Source: Firmicutes bacterium UBA3553 (GTDB taxonomy: Bacteria; Bacillota; Clostridia; Tissierellales; Sedimentibacteraceae). From it: a stretch of DNA of 64,000 bases. Below are positions 35,267 to 42,376 of the stretch, one piece after another. The notes beneath the pieces are model-generated. The model was not told the origin of the DNA and made no database searches. It worked only from the letters and a program-made list of their open reading frames with translations. Position numbers and translations under genes: made by a program. The DNA lies in assembly GCA_002381185.1 (NCBI GenBank), contig DFOA01000033.1, positions 16,925-80,924 of the forward strand, given 5' to 3'. The first letter of the stretch is position 1. Every line of letters starts with the position of its first letter.

Positions 35267-35956
35267 CTATTCCGCAGGTGAAGTAAACCGGAATATGTAG
35301 GCTTCTTGATATTCATACTGCATTCTGTCAGATATTTGTGTAAACCACTTGTCATCAGGAGCTAATTTTATATATCCATGAGGAAGAAGTCTTCTAATTT
35401 CCACATCAAAACCTTCGTTAAAGAAAGCTTCCGCAATATCATTAAGTGAATGAAGCTGCATGGGAAGGGTTCCCTGCCTATCCACAGTTTTTTTAAAATG
35501 CAGCAAGCTGGGGTTTTTGCTGTAATCTGTATAAGTACAGTAGTATACTCCTCCGGGTTTCAGTGCCTTTTTGATTTTATTGGCATGCTCAGTCAAATCC
35601 TTTAGCAGGTATATAACCGAAATGCTGAAAGCAATATCAAATGAATGATTAAATTTTTCTACATTTGCGGTAGCTTCATAATCGATGGGCAAATTTCCCT
35701 TTCTATTGTTTGCAACATCAATTGATTTTGTAGCCAAGTCAATTCCTACACCTTTCAAAAAAGGTCTTTTTTCATATAAGAACCTTAAAAAACCACCTTG
35801 ATTACACCCGAAGTCCAGAATTTTACAACAGCTAAAATCCTTTTCTTCAATCACATTAATTACTTTTTTCCAATGCTGGTTATGATTTATTTCCATAGAC
35901 TGTTCTCCCTGGACATCATCATTCCACCATACATCATATAGCTGATTATCAGACAT
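35267..35956 (-). CDS. Class I SAM-dependent methyltransferase, first gene of the metal-regulated importer operon
   Basis: A 229-residue protein; ATG behind ATAGGAGG. SAM motif I is 'ILDFGCNQGGFLRFL', followed by 'GVGIDLATKSIDVA', motif II-like 'SFDIAFSISVIYLL' and 'ALKPGGVYYCTYTD'. The methyl acceptor is unknown. It is one operon with a NikABCDE-like importer and lies behind a Fur-like box and a B12 riboswitch. It might modify a metal-chelating small molecule or the imported ligand; this is inference only. No metallophore synthase is visible nearby. Confidence 0.8.
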   Translation of the reverse strand: MSDNQLYDVWWNDDVQGEQSMEINHNQHWKKVINVIEEKDFSCCKILDFGCNQGGFLRFLYEKRPFLKGVGIDLATKSIDVANNRKGNLPIDYEATANVEKFNHSFDIAFSISVIYLLKDLTEHANKIKKALKPGGVYYCTYTDYSKNPSLLHFKKTVDRQGTLPMQLHSLNDIAEAFFNEGFDVEIRRLLPHGYIKLAPDDKWFTQISDRMQYEYQEAYIFRFTSPAE

Positions 35957-36087
35957 TTTAAACCTCCTATAGGTAGTATTATTTTATAAAATAAAAAGCT
36001 TCAGTTAAATTGAAATGCCATTAATATAGATTTGCATTTTAAACACATTATACTTTTTATTTAAATATCTTAAGATTTCTTAATCTT

Positions 36088-36106
36088 AATGATAATGCGT
36101 ATCATT
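36088..36106 (-). promoter_or_regulatory. Fur-family box at the transcription start of the methyltransferase-importer operon
   Basis: The core TGATAATGCGTATCA (36090-36104) matches the 7-1-7 consensus TGATAATNATTATCA at 12 of 14 specified positions; the wider inverted repeat is AATGATA-N5-TATCATT. It begins ten bases downstream of the -10 element, where a repressor blocks initiation. Fur, Zur and PerR boxes look alike, so the metal is uncertain. Confidence 0.7.
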
Positions 36107-36115
36107 CGCATTTAC

Positions 36116-36144
36116 AGTATAATTTAACAGAAATAAATTGTCAA
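36116..36144 (-). promoter_or_regulatory. Proximal sigma-A promoter of the methyltransferase-importer operon
   Basis: On the minus strand TTGACA (36144-36139), a 17-base spacer and TATACT (36121-36116). It lies downstream of the riboswitch terminator, so it can drive the operon regardless of cobalamin. Confidence 0.8.
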
Positions 36145-36269
36145 TATTTAAATATTGATAATGTTACTAAAACATTTTCTACAGTATTCCTGGTAAATAT
36201 CAATGAAGACAGCAGTTGTTGCACATAAATTGAAGTTTTTCGCGGTTAATACTTTTTTTCTTCTGCACA

Positions 36270-36302
36270 GTCAAAAAAAATCTTCTGAATTTTCAGAAGA
36301 TT
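36270..36302 (-). terminator. Terminator of the cobalamin riboswitch expression platform
   Basis: On the minus strand, arms 36302-36292 and 36289-36279 form an 11-bp stem (AATCTTCTGAA/TTCAGAAGATT), followed at once by a T-tract. It is placed about 75 bases after the aptamer. Confidence 0.8.
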
Positions 36303-36374
36303 AAATGATTAAATAACGCTTAATATTTTCATATTATTCGATTATTTTAGAAATTCCCTCCGAAAATCTATAAA

Positions 36375-36542
36375 TACATATCCTGGCAGGTCTCCTGACT
36401 TTCGGTTCATCTAATGCTCACCTTCCCATGCATAGCACAGTGGCACAGAGCATTATCACCTTTCACAGTAGCGGGGGCTGTAACAGCTTTTACTGTTTTC
36501 CCTTTTAAAACATAATGTTACCAAAATAACAATATTAAATTT
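36375..36542 (-). ncRNA. Cobalamin (B12) riboswitch
   Basis: Read on the minus strand, the leader contains the conserved blocks in order: 'AAGGGAAAACAG', 'GCCCCCGCTACTGTGA', 'TGCCACTG', 'GGGAAGG' and the closing 'AGTCAGGAGACCTGCC', the well-known B12-box (36384-36399). A consensus promoter sits just upstream and a rho-independent terminator just downstream, the usual OFF-switch layout. The regulated operon is the methyltransferase plus NikABCDE-like importer, which suggests cobalt or corrinoid-related uptake. Confidence 0.93.
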
Positions 36543-36548
36543 GTCCTA

Positions 36549-36577
36549 ATTATATATTAAGATTTTTTGATTGTCAA
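36549..36577 (-). promoter_or_regulatory. Consensus promoter of the cobalamin riboswitch leader
   Basis: On the minus strand TTGACA (36577-36572), a 17-base spacer and TATAAT (36554-36549): a perfect sigma-A promoter. The transcript should start near 36542. Confidence 0.85.
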
Positions 36578-36637
36578 TAAGTTAAAATGAGGTCTTTGAC
36601 AGTGGTATAATTACGCAAAATTAAACAACAGACATAT

Positions 36638-37921
36638 TTATGCAGTTTGCGCAGCATCTTCATTTCTGAGCCTTACAATTGATACCATGTTCCTTAAAGC
36701 CTCTGCCTGACTTGAGAGTTCCTCGCTTGCAGCACTGTTTTCTTCTGCTGTGGCTGAGTTTGTCTGGATTACATCAGCTATTTGTTCAATGCTTATGGTT
36801 ATTTGTTCAACGGAAACTGCCTGTTGCTGTGCCTTTGCGGATATATTGTTTATACTTTCTGTTATTATATTTGTATCCTTGGCTACTTCGGCAAGTGCCC
36901 TTGATGTATTGTCTGCGGCATATGTGCCTTCCTTTACGGCTTTTAGAGTATCTTCAAGAAGCTGTGTGGTATTTTTTGCGGCATCGGCACTCTTTACAGC
37001 AAGATTACGAACTTCATCGGCAACAACCGCAAAGCCTTTGCCGGCTTCTCCTGCTCTTGCTGCTTCAACTGCCGCATTCAGCGCTAATATATTGGTTTGG
37101 AAAGCAATGTCTTCTATTATCTTGATAATTTTTATTATTTCATCAGATTTTCCATCTATGAGAGTCATTGTATTAACGGTCTCTCTCATTTGTGTAATGC
37201 TCTTGTCCAGTTCATTGCCTAAGATTCTGACTTTGTCGCTTACATCCACGGCATTTCGGGCGGTTATATTAACTTCATCCGATATTTCCTGAATTGTCGC
37301 CGTCAATTCTTCAACTGTACTTGCCTGTTCAGCAGAGTTTTGGGATAAAATCTGTGATGAGCCTGCGACCTGTTCTGAGCCGGAAGCGATCTCCTCAGAA
37401 GAAATATGTATGCTTTTAAATGTTCTGTTAAGATCATTTATTATACTGGATAAAGAAGAACCTATAGCTTTGAAGTCTCCTGCATACTCCTTTTCAATAA
37501 CAATGTTGAAGTCTCCGTTTTCAATCCGGTTTAAGATATTATAAATATCAGAAACATGACAGTTAATCACTGAGGTTGCTTCCTGATAAACCTTGCTCAG
37601 CTGACCCAGCTCGTCATTGGAAGATTTAAATTCTAAATTTGAAACTAGTATACCTTTTCTCATGTTATCTGCAAGTGAGATAACATTATTGACTGACATA
37701 AAAACTCTTTTAAGCATAGAGTAAATTATAAAATATAAAATTATAATAACTGCTATTAATAAACTTGCTGTGGTTACTATATTTTTTGAATTCAACATCA
37801 TACCATTTAAAGGTCCCAGGTACAGCAAGGTACAAATTATGATTGTTACTAATGATATAGCTGCAATAATTTTTAAGGTTATTTTTTTAGCTAAAATATT
37901 TTTAGATAGAAATTGTGACAT
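36638..37921 (-). CDS. Methyl-accepting chemotaxis protein without extracytoplasmic sensor domain (1)
   Basis: A 427-residue receptor. The start at M-S-Q (37921) has GGAGG upstream; the longer ATG at 37939 has none. Two membrane helices (~residues 14-33 and ~45-64) are separated by only a dozen residues, so no periplasmic sensor domain exists. HAMP-like segments follow to ~residue 170, then the signalling domain with the conserved hairpin tip 'IIEDIAFQTNILALNAAVEAARAGE'-like region, and a C-terminal methylation helix. It may sense membrane, redox or cytoplasmic cues. It is a tandem paralog of the next receptor gene. Confidence 0.93.
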   Translation of the reverse strand: MSQFLSKNILAKKITLKIIAAISLVTIIICTLLYLGPLNGMMLNSKNIVTTASLLIAVIIILYFIIYSMLKRVFMSVNNVISLADNMRKGILVSNLEFKSSNDELGQLSKVYQEATSVINCHVSDIYNILNRIENGDFNIVIEKEYAGDFKAIGSSLSSIINDLNRTFKSIHISSEEIASGSEQVAGSSQILSQNSAEQASTVEELTATIQEISDEVNITARNAVDVSDKVRILGNELDKSITQMRETVNTMTLIDGKSDEIIKIIKIIEDIAFQTNILALNAAVEAARAGEAGKGFAVVADEVRNLAVKSADAAKNTTQLLEDTLKAVKEGTYAADNTSRALAEVAKDTNIITESINNISAKAQQQAVSVEQITISIEQIADVIQTNSATAEENSAASEELSSQAEALRNMVSIVRLRNEDAAQTA

Positions 37922-37963
37922 TTTTAAGATAGCCTCCATTTAGATATACAATTGCTATATAAA

Positions 37964-37971
37964 TTATCGTC
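37964..37971 (-). promoter_or_regulatory. Possible sigma-D -10 element for the first chemoreceptor gene
   Basis: GACGATAA on the minus strand differs at one base from the sigma-D -10 consensus GCCGATAA. The -35 region is weak, so this is tentative. Confidence 0.35.
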
Positions 37972-38009
37972 AGAATTCAGACAAAATGAATTGGTATATA
38001 ATGTAAATG

Positions 38010-38057
38010 ATTTACAAAACAAACCCCGTAATTCTATAGAAATAAAATTACGGGGTT
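38010..38057 (-). terminator. Terminator after the second chemoreceptor gene
   Basis: Arms 38057-38046 and 38033-38022 (AACCCCGTAATT/AATTACGGGGTT) form a 12-bp stem; on the minus strand it is followed by TTGTTTTGT. Confidence 0.8.
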
Positions 38058-38076
38058 ATTGTATTGGCATAACTTG

Positions 38077-39363
38077 TTATGCAGGATGTGCAGTACTTTC
38101 TTTTTTAAGCTTAACAGCGGATACCATTTTTCTTAAAGCTTCAGCCTGACTTGATAGCTCTTCGCTTGAAGCGCTGTTTTCTTCTGCTGTTGCTGAATTT
38201 GTCTGAATGATGTCAGATATCTGCTCAATGCTTACGGTTATCTGTTTAACGGAATCTGCCTGTTGTTGAGCTTTTGTAGAGATACTATTTATGCTTTCTG
38301 TTATTACATTTGTATCTTTGGCTACTTCTGCAAGTGCCTTTGATGTATGGTCTGCGGCATATGTACCTTCCTTTACGGCCTTCAGAGTATCTTCAAGAAG
38401 CTGTGTAGTATTTTTTGCCGCATCAGAACTCTTTACAGCGAGATTGCGCACCTCATCGGCAACAACAGCAAAGCCCTTGCCGGCTTCACCTGCTCTGGCT
38501 GCTTCAACCGCTGCATTCAGCGCCAATATATTGGTTTGGAAGGCAATGTCTTCTATTATTTTGATTATTTTTATTATTTCATCAGATTTACCATCTATGA
38601 GAGTCATAGTGTCAACGGTACCTCTCATCTGCGTAATTCCCCTGTCCAGTTCATTGCCTAAGATTCTGACTTTGTTGCTTGCATCAGCGGCATTTCGGGC
38701 GGTCATATTAACCTCATCCGATATTTCCTGAATTGTTGCAGCCAGCTCCTGAACTGTACTTGCCTGTTCCATTGTAATTTGTGATAATAATTGAGACGAA
38801 TTTGCCACTTGTTCTGAACCTGATGCAATTCTTGCAGAAGAAACTTGTATATTATTAAAATCTCTGTTTAAAGAATGTATTATACCGTTTATTGAAGTTT
38901 TTATGGATTTAAAATCTCCTATATATTCCTCATCAATAATAACGTTGAAATTCCCTCTTTCAATTGTGCTTAAAATCAGATCTATATCTGAAATGTGTTT
39001 TTTAAGAACATTTGTGGCTTCTTGCAAGGTATCGCCTAATTCTCCAAATTCATCGCCGGAATGGGATTTAAGCTGTAAATCCGAACTTAGTATTCCGTTT
39101 CTTAAGTTGTCTGACAGCTTTATAATATCATAAATCGGCATAACAGCCTTTTTAAGCAGAAGGTAAGTAAAAAAGTATAATGCTGCAGTTCCGATTATTA
39201 ACAAAAAAAGTTCCGCCGCAGCCATATTATATGAATTTGACAACATTCCTCTGTAAATCCCGAGCCAGATCAGGATACATATCACGGTTATTATCGCCGC
39301 TGAAATTGACACAATCTTTAAGGTCAAATTTTTTGCTAATTTATTTTTTATTGATCCGGACAT
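38077..39363 (-). CDS. Methyl-accepting chemotaxis protein without extracytoplasmic sensor domain (2)
   Basis: A 428-residue receptor, started at ATG 39363 behind GGGGGGA. It has two closely spaced N-terminal helices (~18-40 and ~46-66) with almost no external loop, HAMP-like linkers and a signalling domain nearly identical to that of the neighbour over ~200 residues; the N-terminal halves have diverged. A recent tandem duplication with sensor divergence is the simplest reading. A sigma-D-like promoter lies upstream, which fits flagellar/chemotaxis control. Confidence 0.93.
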   Translation of the reverse strand: MSGSIKNKLAKNLTLKIVSISAAIITVICILIWLGIYRGMLSNSYNMAAAELFLLIIGTAALYFFTYLLLKKAVMPIYDIIKLSDNLRNGILSSDLQLKSHSGDEFGELGDTLQEATNVLKKHISDIDLILSTIERGNFNVIIDEEYIGDFKSIKTSINGIIHSLNRDFNNIQVSSARIASGSEQVANSSQLLSQITMEQASTVQELAATIQEISDEVNMTARNAADASNKVRILGNELDRGITQMRGTVDTMTLIDGKSDEIIKIIKIIEDIAFQTNILALNAAVEAARAGEAGKGFAVVADEVRNLAVKSSDAAKNTTQLLEDTLKAVKEGTYAADHTSKALAEVAKDTNVITESINSISTKAQQQADSVKQITVSIEQISDIIQTNSATAEENSASSEELSSQAEALRKMVSAVKLKKESTAHPA

Positions 39364-39396
39364 CCTATGTCCCCCCTTATACAATTATTGCAATAT

Positions 39397-39423
39397 ATAT
39401 CGGCGAAATATCGAAAAAGGTTA
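39397..39423 (-). promoter_or_regulatory. Sigma-D (motility) promoter of the second chemoreceptor gene
   Basis: On the minus strand TAAC (39423-39420), 15 bases, then GCCGATAT (39404-39397). The consensus is TAAA-N15-GCCGATAA, so 10 of 12 positions match. It lies inside the adjoining ABC-ATPase remnant. Confidence 0.7.
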
Positions 39424-39603
39424 GATGAACCGACAGGAAACTTTGATGAAAAAAACAGCAGAGCTATTTTAAAAATTATAAGAGACTTACATGAAAAGGG
39501 AGCAACAGTTATTATGGTAACTCATGACAATGAAATTGCGTCCGTTTCTCAAAGAATTATTAAAATTAGTGATGGTATGTCAGTTGAACAGAATTTAGGG
39601 TAA
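39412..39603 (+). pseudogene. C-terminal remnant of a LolD/MacB-type ABC ATPase
   Basis: The open frame has recognisable ABC ATPase sequence only from 'RLDEPTGNFDEKNS' (Walker B/D-loop) to 'VIMVTHDNEIASVSQRIIKISDG' (H-loop), with a plausible natural C-terminus. Walker A, Q-loop and signature are missing, and sequence upstream of 39412 does not match the family. It cannot be a functional ATPase. It is probably the trace of a deletion or rearrangement next to the chemoreceptor genes; no partner permease is nearby. Confidence 0.8.
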
Positions 39604-39699
39604 ACAGGGGGCTAATATACGGGAATCCTTGAACGAACCAAATAGGATGTAAAGTATGGGGGCATCAACGTTTCTGCATCTGCCCCCTTCTCTTGATAC

Positions 39700-41067
39700 T
39701 TACAATATTATCAGTGCTACCACAATTGCTGCAGCAATGCCGCATAAAACCGGAATTAGATTCTTTCTTGCCAAGGTCTGCGGGTCAATGTTGCATATTG
39801 CAGCAACTGGTATTACAGCCCAAGGAATTATGGTTCCTCCATCCACCCATACAGTTATTACCTGCCCTAGTGCAGCCAGCCCTGCCATATTGATATCTAT
39901 TATGTTAGAAAATGTATATGCCAGAGTGCCTACAATAGGAAGTCCTGAAAAACCGGAGCCATCAAGACCTGTAATAACTGCTACTGCCGATTGTGTCAAA
40001 ATAGTTGAAAGTTTATTCATTTGAATGCTCTGGGAAAGGAATATGCTTATATCGTTTAATATGCCGGGCGCTCCCTCTCCGAATACGGCAGTTGCACCTT
40101 CCTGGTTTCCTAAGAAGAAAAATCCGCCTATGAAAATTACAGGAGCAAATACCGTAATTCCGAATTTAAAGCCTTCCTTGATGTAATCAACAACTTTTTC
40201 AAAAGCGTCCTTTATGCTGTATGTTGTCAAAACAGTAATCATCATTATTAAAATTGCAGTTCCTCCCACAAGTGCAGTTGCATCTCCGCCTGCCAGTTTT
40301 AATTTCAACATTGCAGCAATATCGAGAATAAAACCGACAGGTGCCAACACAGCCATTAATTTTGTAGTCTTACCATATTTCACTGCGGTTGCTTCTTTTA
40401 TTTCTGCTGCTTGTGAATAAATTGTGGAATTTTTCTTCATGTCATTTTTCATCATCAAGAATGCAACAACTACAGTTACAAGTGACATTGCAAGCCAAAT
40501 AGGAATTGATGCGGATATAATCTCCGGAGCTTCAATTCCCGCTCCTGTGGCGGTAATAGTTGGTGCACCCTGGATAAAAAAGTCACTTGAAAGAGCAATA
40601 CCATGACCGAACAAGTTCATTGCCACTGCGGCGTAAATTGCAGGGAGTCCTGCTGTAACGGCTGCAGGCAAAAGAACTGCTCCTACCAAGGGGACCGCCG
40701 GGCTGGGCCATACAAGCCATGAAATTACCATCATAGTCAAACCTATGCTCCAAAATGCCATTGTAGGGCTTACCATAATTTTCTTGATAGGTGACATGAT
40801 TAAAACATCAGAGCCAACTTCCTGCAATGCTTTAGACATAGCAACAACAAGAGAAATAATTACAATGATGCCCCAAAATTCATTGCCTGCATAAATAATT
40901 GTGTTAAATATAGACTGAATAGCAGCGACAGCACTTCCGGAATAAAGATAACCCATTGCAAATATACCAATAATGCAAGGAATGACAATATCCTTTTTCA
41001 TAAGCATAATAGCTAGAATAATAACTACCATGACAATATAAAGGTAGTGTAGAGAAGTTAAAACCAT
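39700..41067 (-). CDS. Polytopic membrane transporter, substrate unknown
   Basis: A 455-residue protein with about twelve hydrophobic segments. The ATG at 41067 follows AAGGAGG; longer in-frame starts run into the upstream gene. Motifs such as 'MVISWLVWPSPAVPLVGAVLLPAA', with paired hairpin-like segments and 'FFIQGAPTITATGAG', resemble ion-transporter (IT) superfamily carriers, but I cannot name the family or substrate. It lies 19 bases after a P-loop ATPase gene with which it forms an operon. No terminator with a good T-tract was seen after it, only a GGGGGCA/TGCCCCC inverted repeat at 39658-39687. Confidence 0.7.
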   Translation of the reverse strand: MVLTSLHYLYIVMVVIILAIMLMKKDIVIPCIIGIFAMGYLYSGSAVAAIQSIFNTIIYAGNEFWGIIVIISLVVAMSKALQEVGSDVLIMSPIKKIMVSPTMAFWSIGLTMMVISWLVWPSPAVPLVGAVLLPAAVTAGLPAIYAAVAMNLFGHGIALSSDFFIQGAPTITATGAGIEAPEIISASIPIWLAMSLVTVVVAFLMMKNDMKKNSTIYSQAAEIKEATAVKYGKTTKLMAVLAPVGFILDIAAMLKLKLAGGDATALVGGTAILIMMITVLTTYSIKDAFEKVVDYIKEGFKFGITVFAPVIFIGGFFFLGNQEGATAVFGEGAPGILNDISIFLSQSIQMNKLSTILTQSAVAVITGLDGSGFSGLPIVGTLAYTFSNIIDINMAGLAALGQVITVWVDGGTIIPWAVIPVAAICNIDPQTLARKNLIPVLCGIAAAIVVALIIL

Positions 41068-41086
41068 AATATACCTCCTTGGAATT

Positions 41087-42148
41087 TTATGTATATCTGA
41101 TAAGTATGCTGTTGAAGCATTCATCCACGCCGTTGAAATTCATGGTATTAATATAGAAAACTTCAAGGAGTTCATGATATTTTTTTGTTTCAGATAATTT
41201 TTCCAAGGCATTTTTGATTAACATTTCATGTAGGTGCAGGTTATTTTCAATTTCAGAGATATGGGTTCTCAAATTATCTGTATCCATAATGCCGTGTATG
41301 TCAAAAACTTCTTCAAAACCGTTGGTTACGTAACTTTCTGAGCTTATCACCATTAAATTCAACTCAGGTATATAGACATGTTGAAGCTTATCAGGTGTCA
41401 AAGGCCTTAAATAAAGCTCAACATCGTATCCTTTTTTTACGGTTTCATCGGCAATTTTCTTTAGAAATTCAGAAGTGTAGTTTGTATTTTCTCCTATAAC
41501 TGCCCATACTCTCCTGTTTTGGCACATAGTCTTTGTGTGACTTACATAGCCGTTTGCGGTGTAGGATTCCAAAAACATCTTTTTGATTTTTGGAGTTTTT
41601 GTTGAAATATCATCACAGCAAAGCTTATCAATTGCTTTATTGCACATTTCACTGAATTTTTTGACATCAATAAATTGGTCATATAAAGAATTAATTTCTT
41701 CGGAAATAATGCCTGCTGCTTCAAGATATCTGTAAGCACTTTTGTAAAGACGTGTCTTGGTTTGATTTGTTTGAATAATTTGATGCTTGTGCTTTTCCAG
41801 CTGATGGCTGTTAAGAAATGCACCGAGATTTATTATTTCATCAACTGCTCCGGGAATTACAGGATCTATTGTGTGAGGTGCGGTTCCATCAACAAAAGCT
41901 ATTTTCAGATCAGGTACAATAATTCCATCCAGGCTTTCGTTATCGCTGGAACAATGAATGTACTCTACAGAAAGATTTTTAGTAACCATTTCAGCAGCAA
42001 ATTTTTTCATAAATGAGCTTTTTCCCACACCCGGTCCGCCTTTAAGGATATAAATATGATTTAATTCGGCAGGATCAAATACATAATTAAAACAGCTGTA
42101 AAAACCACCGGCAGTGTTGTTGCCTGCAAAGATATGCTTTTCTTTCAA
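41087..42148 (-). CDS. PRK06851-like P-loop ATPase
   Basis: A 353-residue protein with TTG start behind GAAGGGGG. Walker A is 'LKGGPGVGKSSFMKKF' (~36-50), followed by 'VEYIHCSSDNESLDGIIVPD'. The second half repeats the general layout ('LYLRPLTPDKLQHVYIPELNLMVISS'), as in the family of unknown function annotated PRK06851, which is common in clostridia. No membrane segment is present. The gene shares a promoter and a structured leader with the downstream transporter gene. The function is unknown. Confidence 0.75.
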   Translation of the reverse strand: MKEKHIFAGNNTAGGFYSCFNYVFDPAELNHIYILKGGPGVGKSSFMKKFAAEMVTKNLSVEYIHCSSDNESLDGIIVPDLKIAFVDGTAPHTIDPVIPGAVDEIINLGAFLNSHQLEKHKHQIIQTNQTKTRLYKSAYRYLEAAGIISEEINSLYDQFIDVKKFSEMCNKAIDKLCCDDISTKTPKIKKMFLESYTANGYVSHTKTMCQNRRVWAVIGENTNYTSEFLKKIADETVKKGYDVELYLRPLTPDKLQHVYIPELNLMVISSESYVTNGFEEVFDIHGIMDTDNLRTHISEIENNLHLHEMLIKNALEKLSETKKYHELLEVFYINTMNFNGVDECFNSILIRYT

Positions 42149-42171
42149 GTAATTACCCCCTTCAATTTTTT

Positions 42172-42239
42172 AAGTTATCAACAGCAGCTGTCCGATATGC
42201 AAATAAAAAGCATATATCAGCATTACATGTCGATAACTT
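42172..42239 (-). ncRNA. Structured 5' leader of the ATPase-transporter operon
   Basis: On the minus strand AAGTTATC (42239-42232) pairs with GATAACTT (42179-42172), enclosing a second stem GCTG..ATATGC/GCATAT..CAGC with internal loops. It fills most of the ~93-base leader between the promoter and the TTG start. I could not match it to a known riboswitch. Confidence 0.45.
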
Positions 42240-42247
42240 TATTTTGT

Positions 42248-42276
42248 ATTATATGTAAAACTAAAGTTCTTGTTAA
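42248..42276 (-). promoter_or_regulatory. Sigma-A promoter of the ATPase-transporter operon
   Basis: On the minus strand TTAACA (42276-42271), a 17-base spacer and TATAAT (42253-42248). Confidence 0.7.
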
Positions 42277-42336
42277 TAAATAACTGAAAATCTAATTGCT
42301 ATTATTTAAATAAATGGGACAAACGCTGTGAATTAT

Positions 42337-42344
42337 GCTATAAT
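42337..42344 (+). promoter_or_regulatory. Extended -10 element for topB
   Basis: TGCTATAAT (TGN-TATAAT, TATAAT at 42339-42344) lies 32 bases before the topB ATG; the -35 is weak. Confidence 0.5.
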
Positions 42345-42376
42345 AATTTGTCAAACTTAACAAAAGGAAGATAGTT

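Larger units (their letters stand above)
35957..36637. other. 681-base control region: B12 riboswitch, terminator, second promoter and Fur-like box
   Basis: There is no coding sequence. On the minus strand it holds, in order: promoter 36577-36549, aptamer 36542-36375, terminator 36302-36270, promoter 36144-36116, Fur-like box 36106-36088 and a ~130-base AT-rich leader to the methyltransferase gene. The span 36578-36637 also has to hold the end of the upstream chemoreceptor gene; no terminator for it was seen. Confidence 0.75.
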
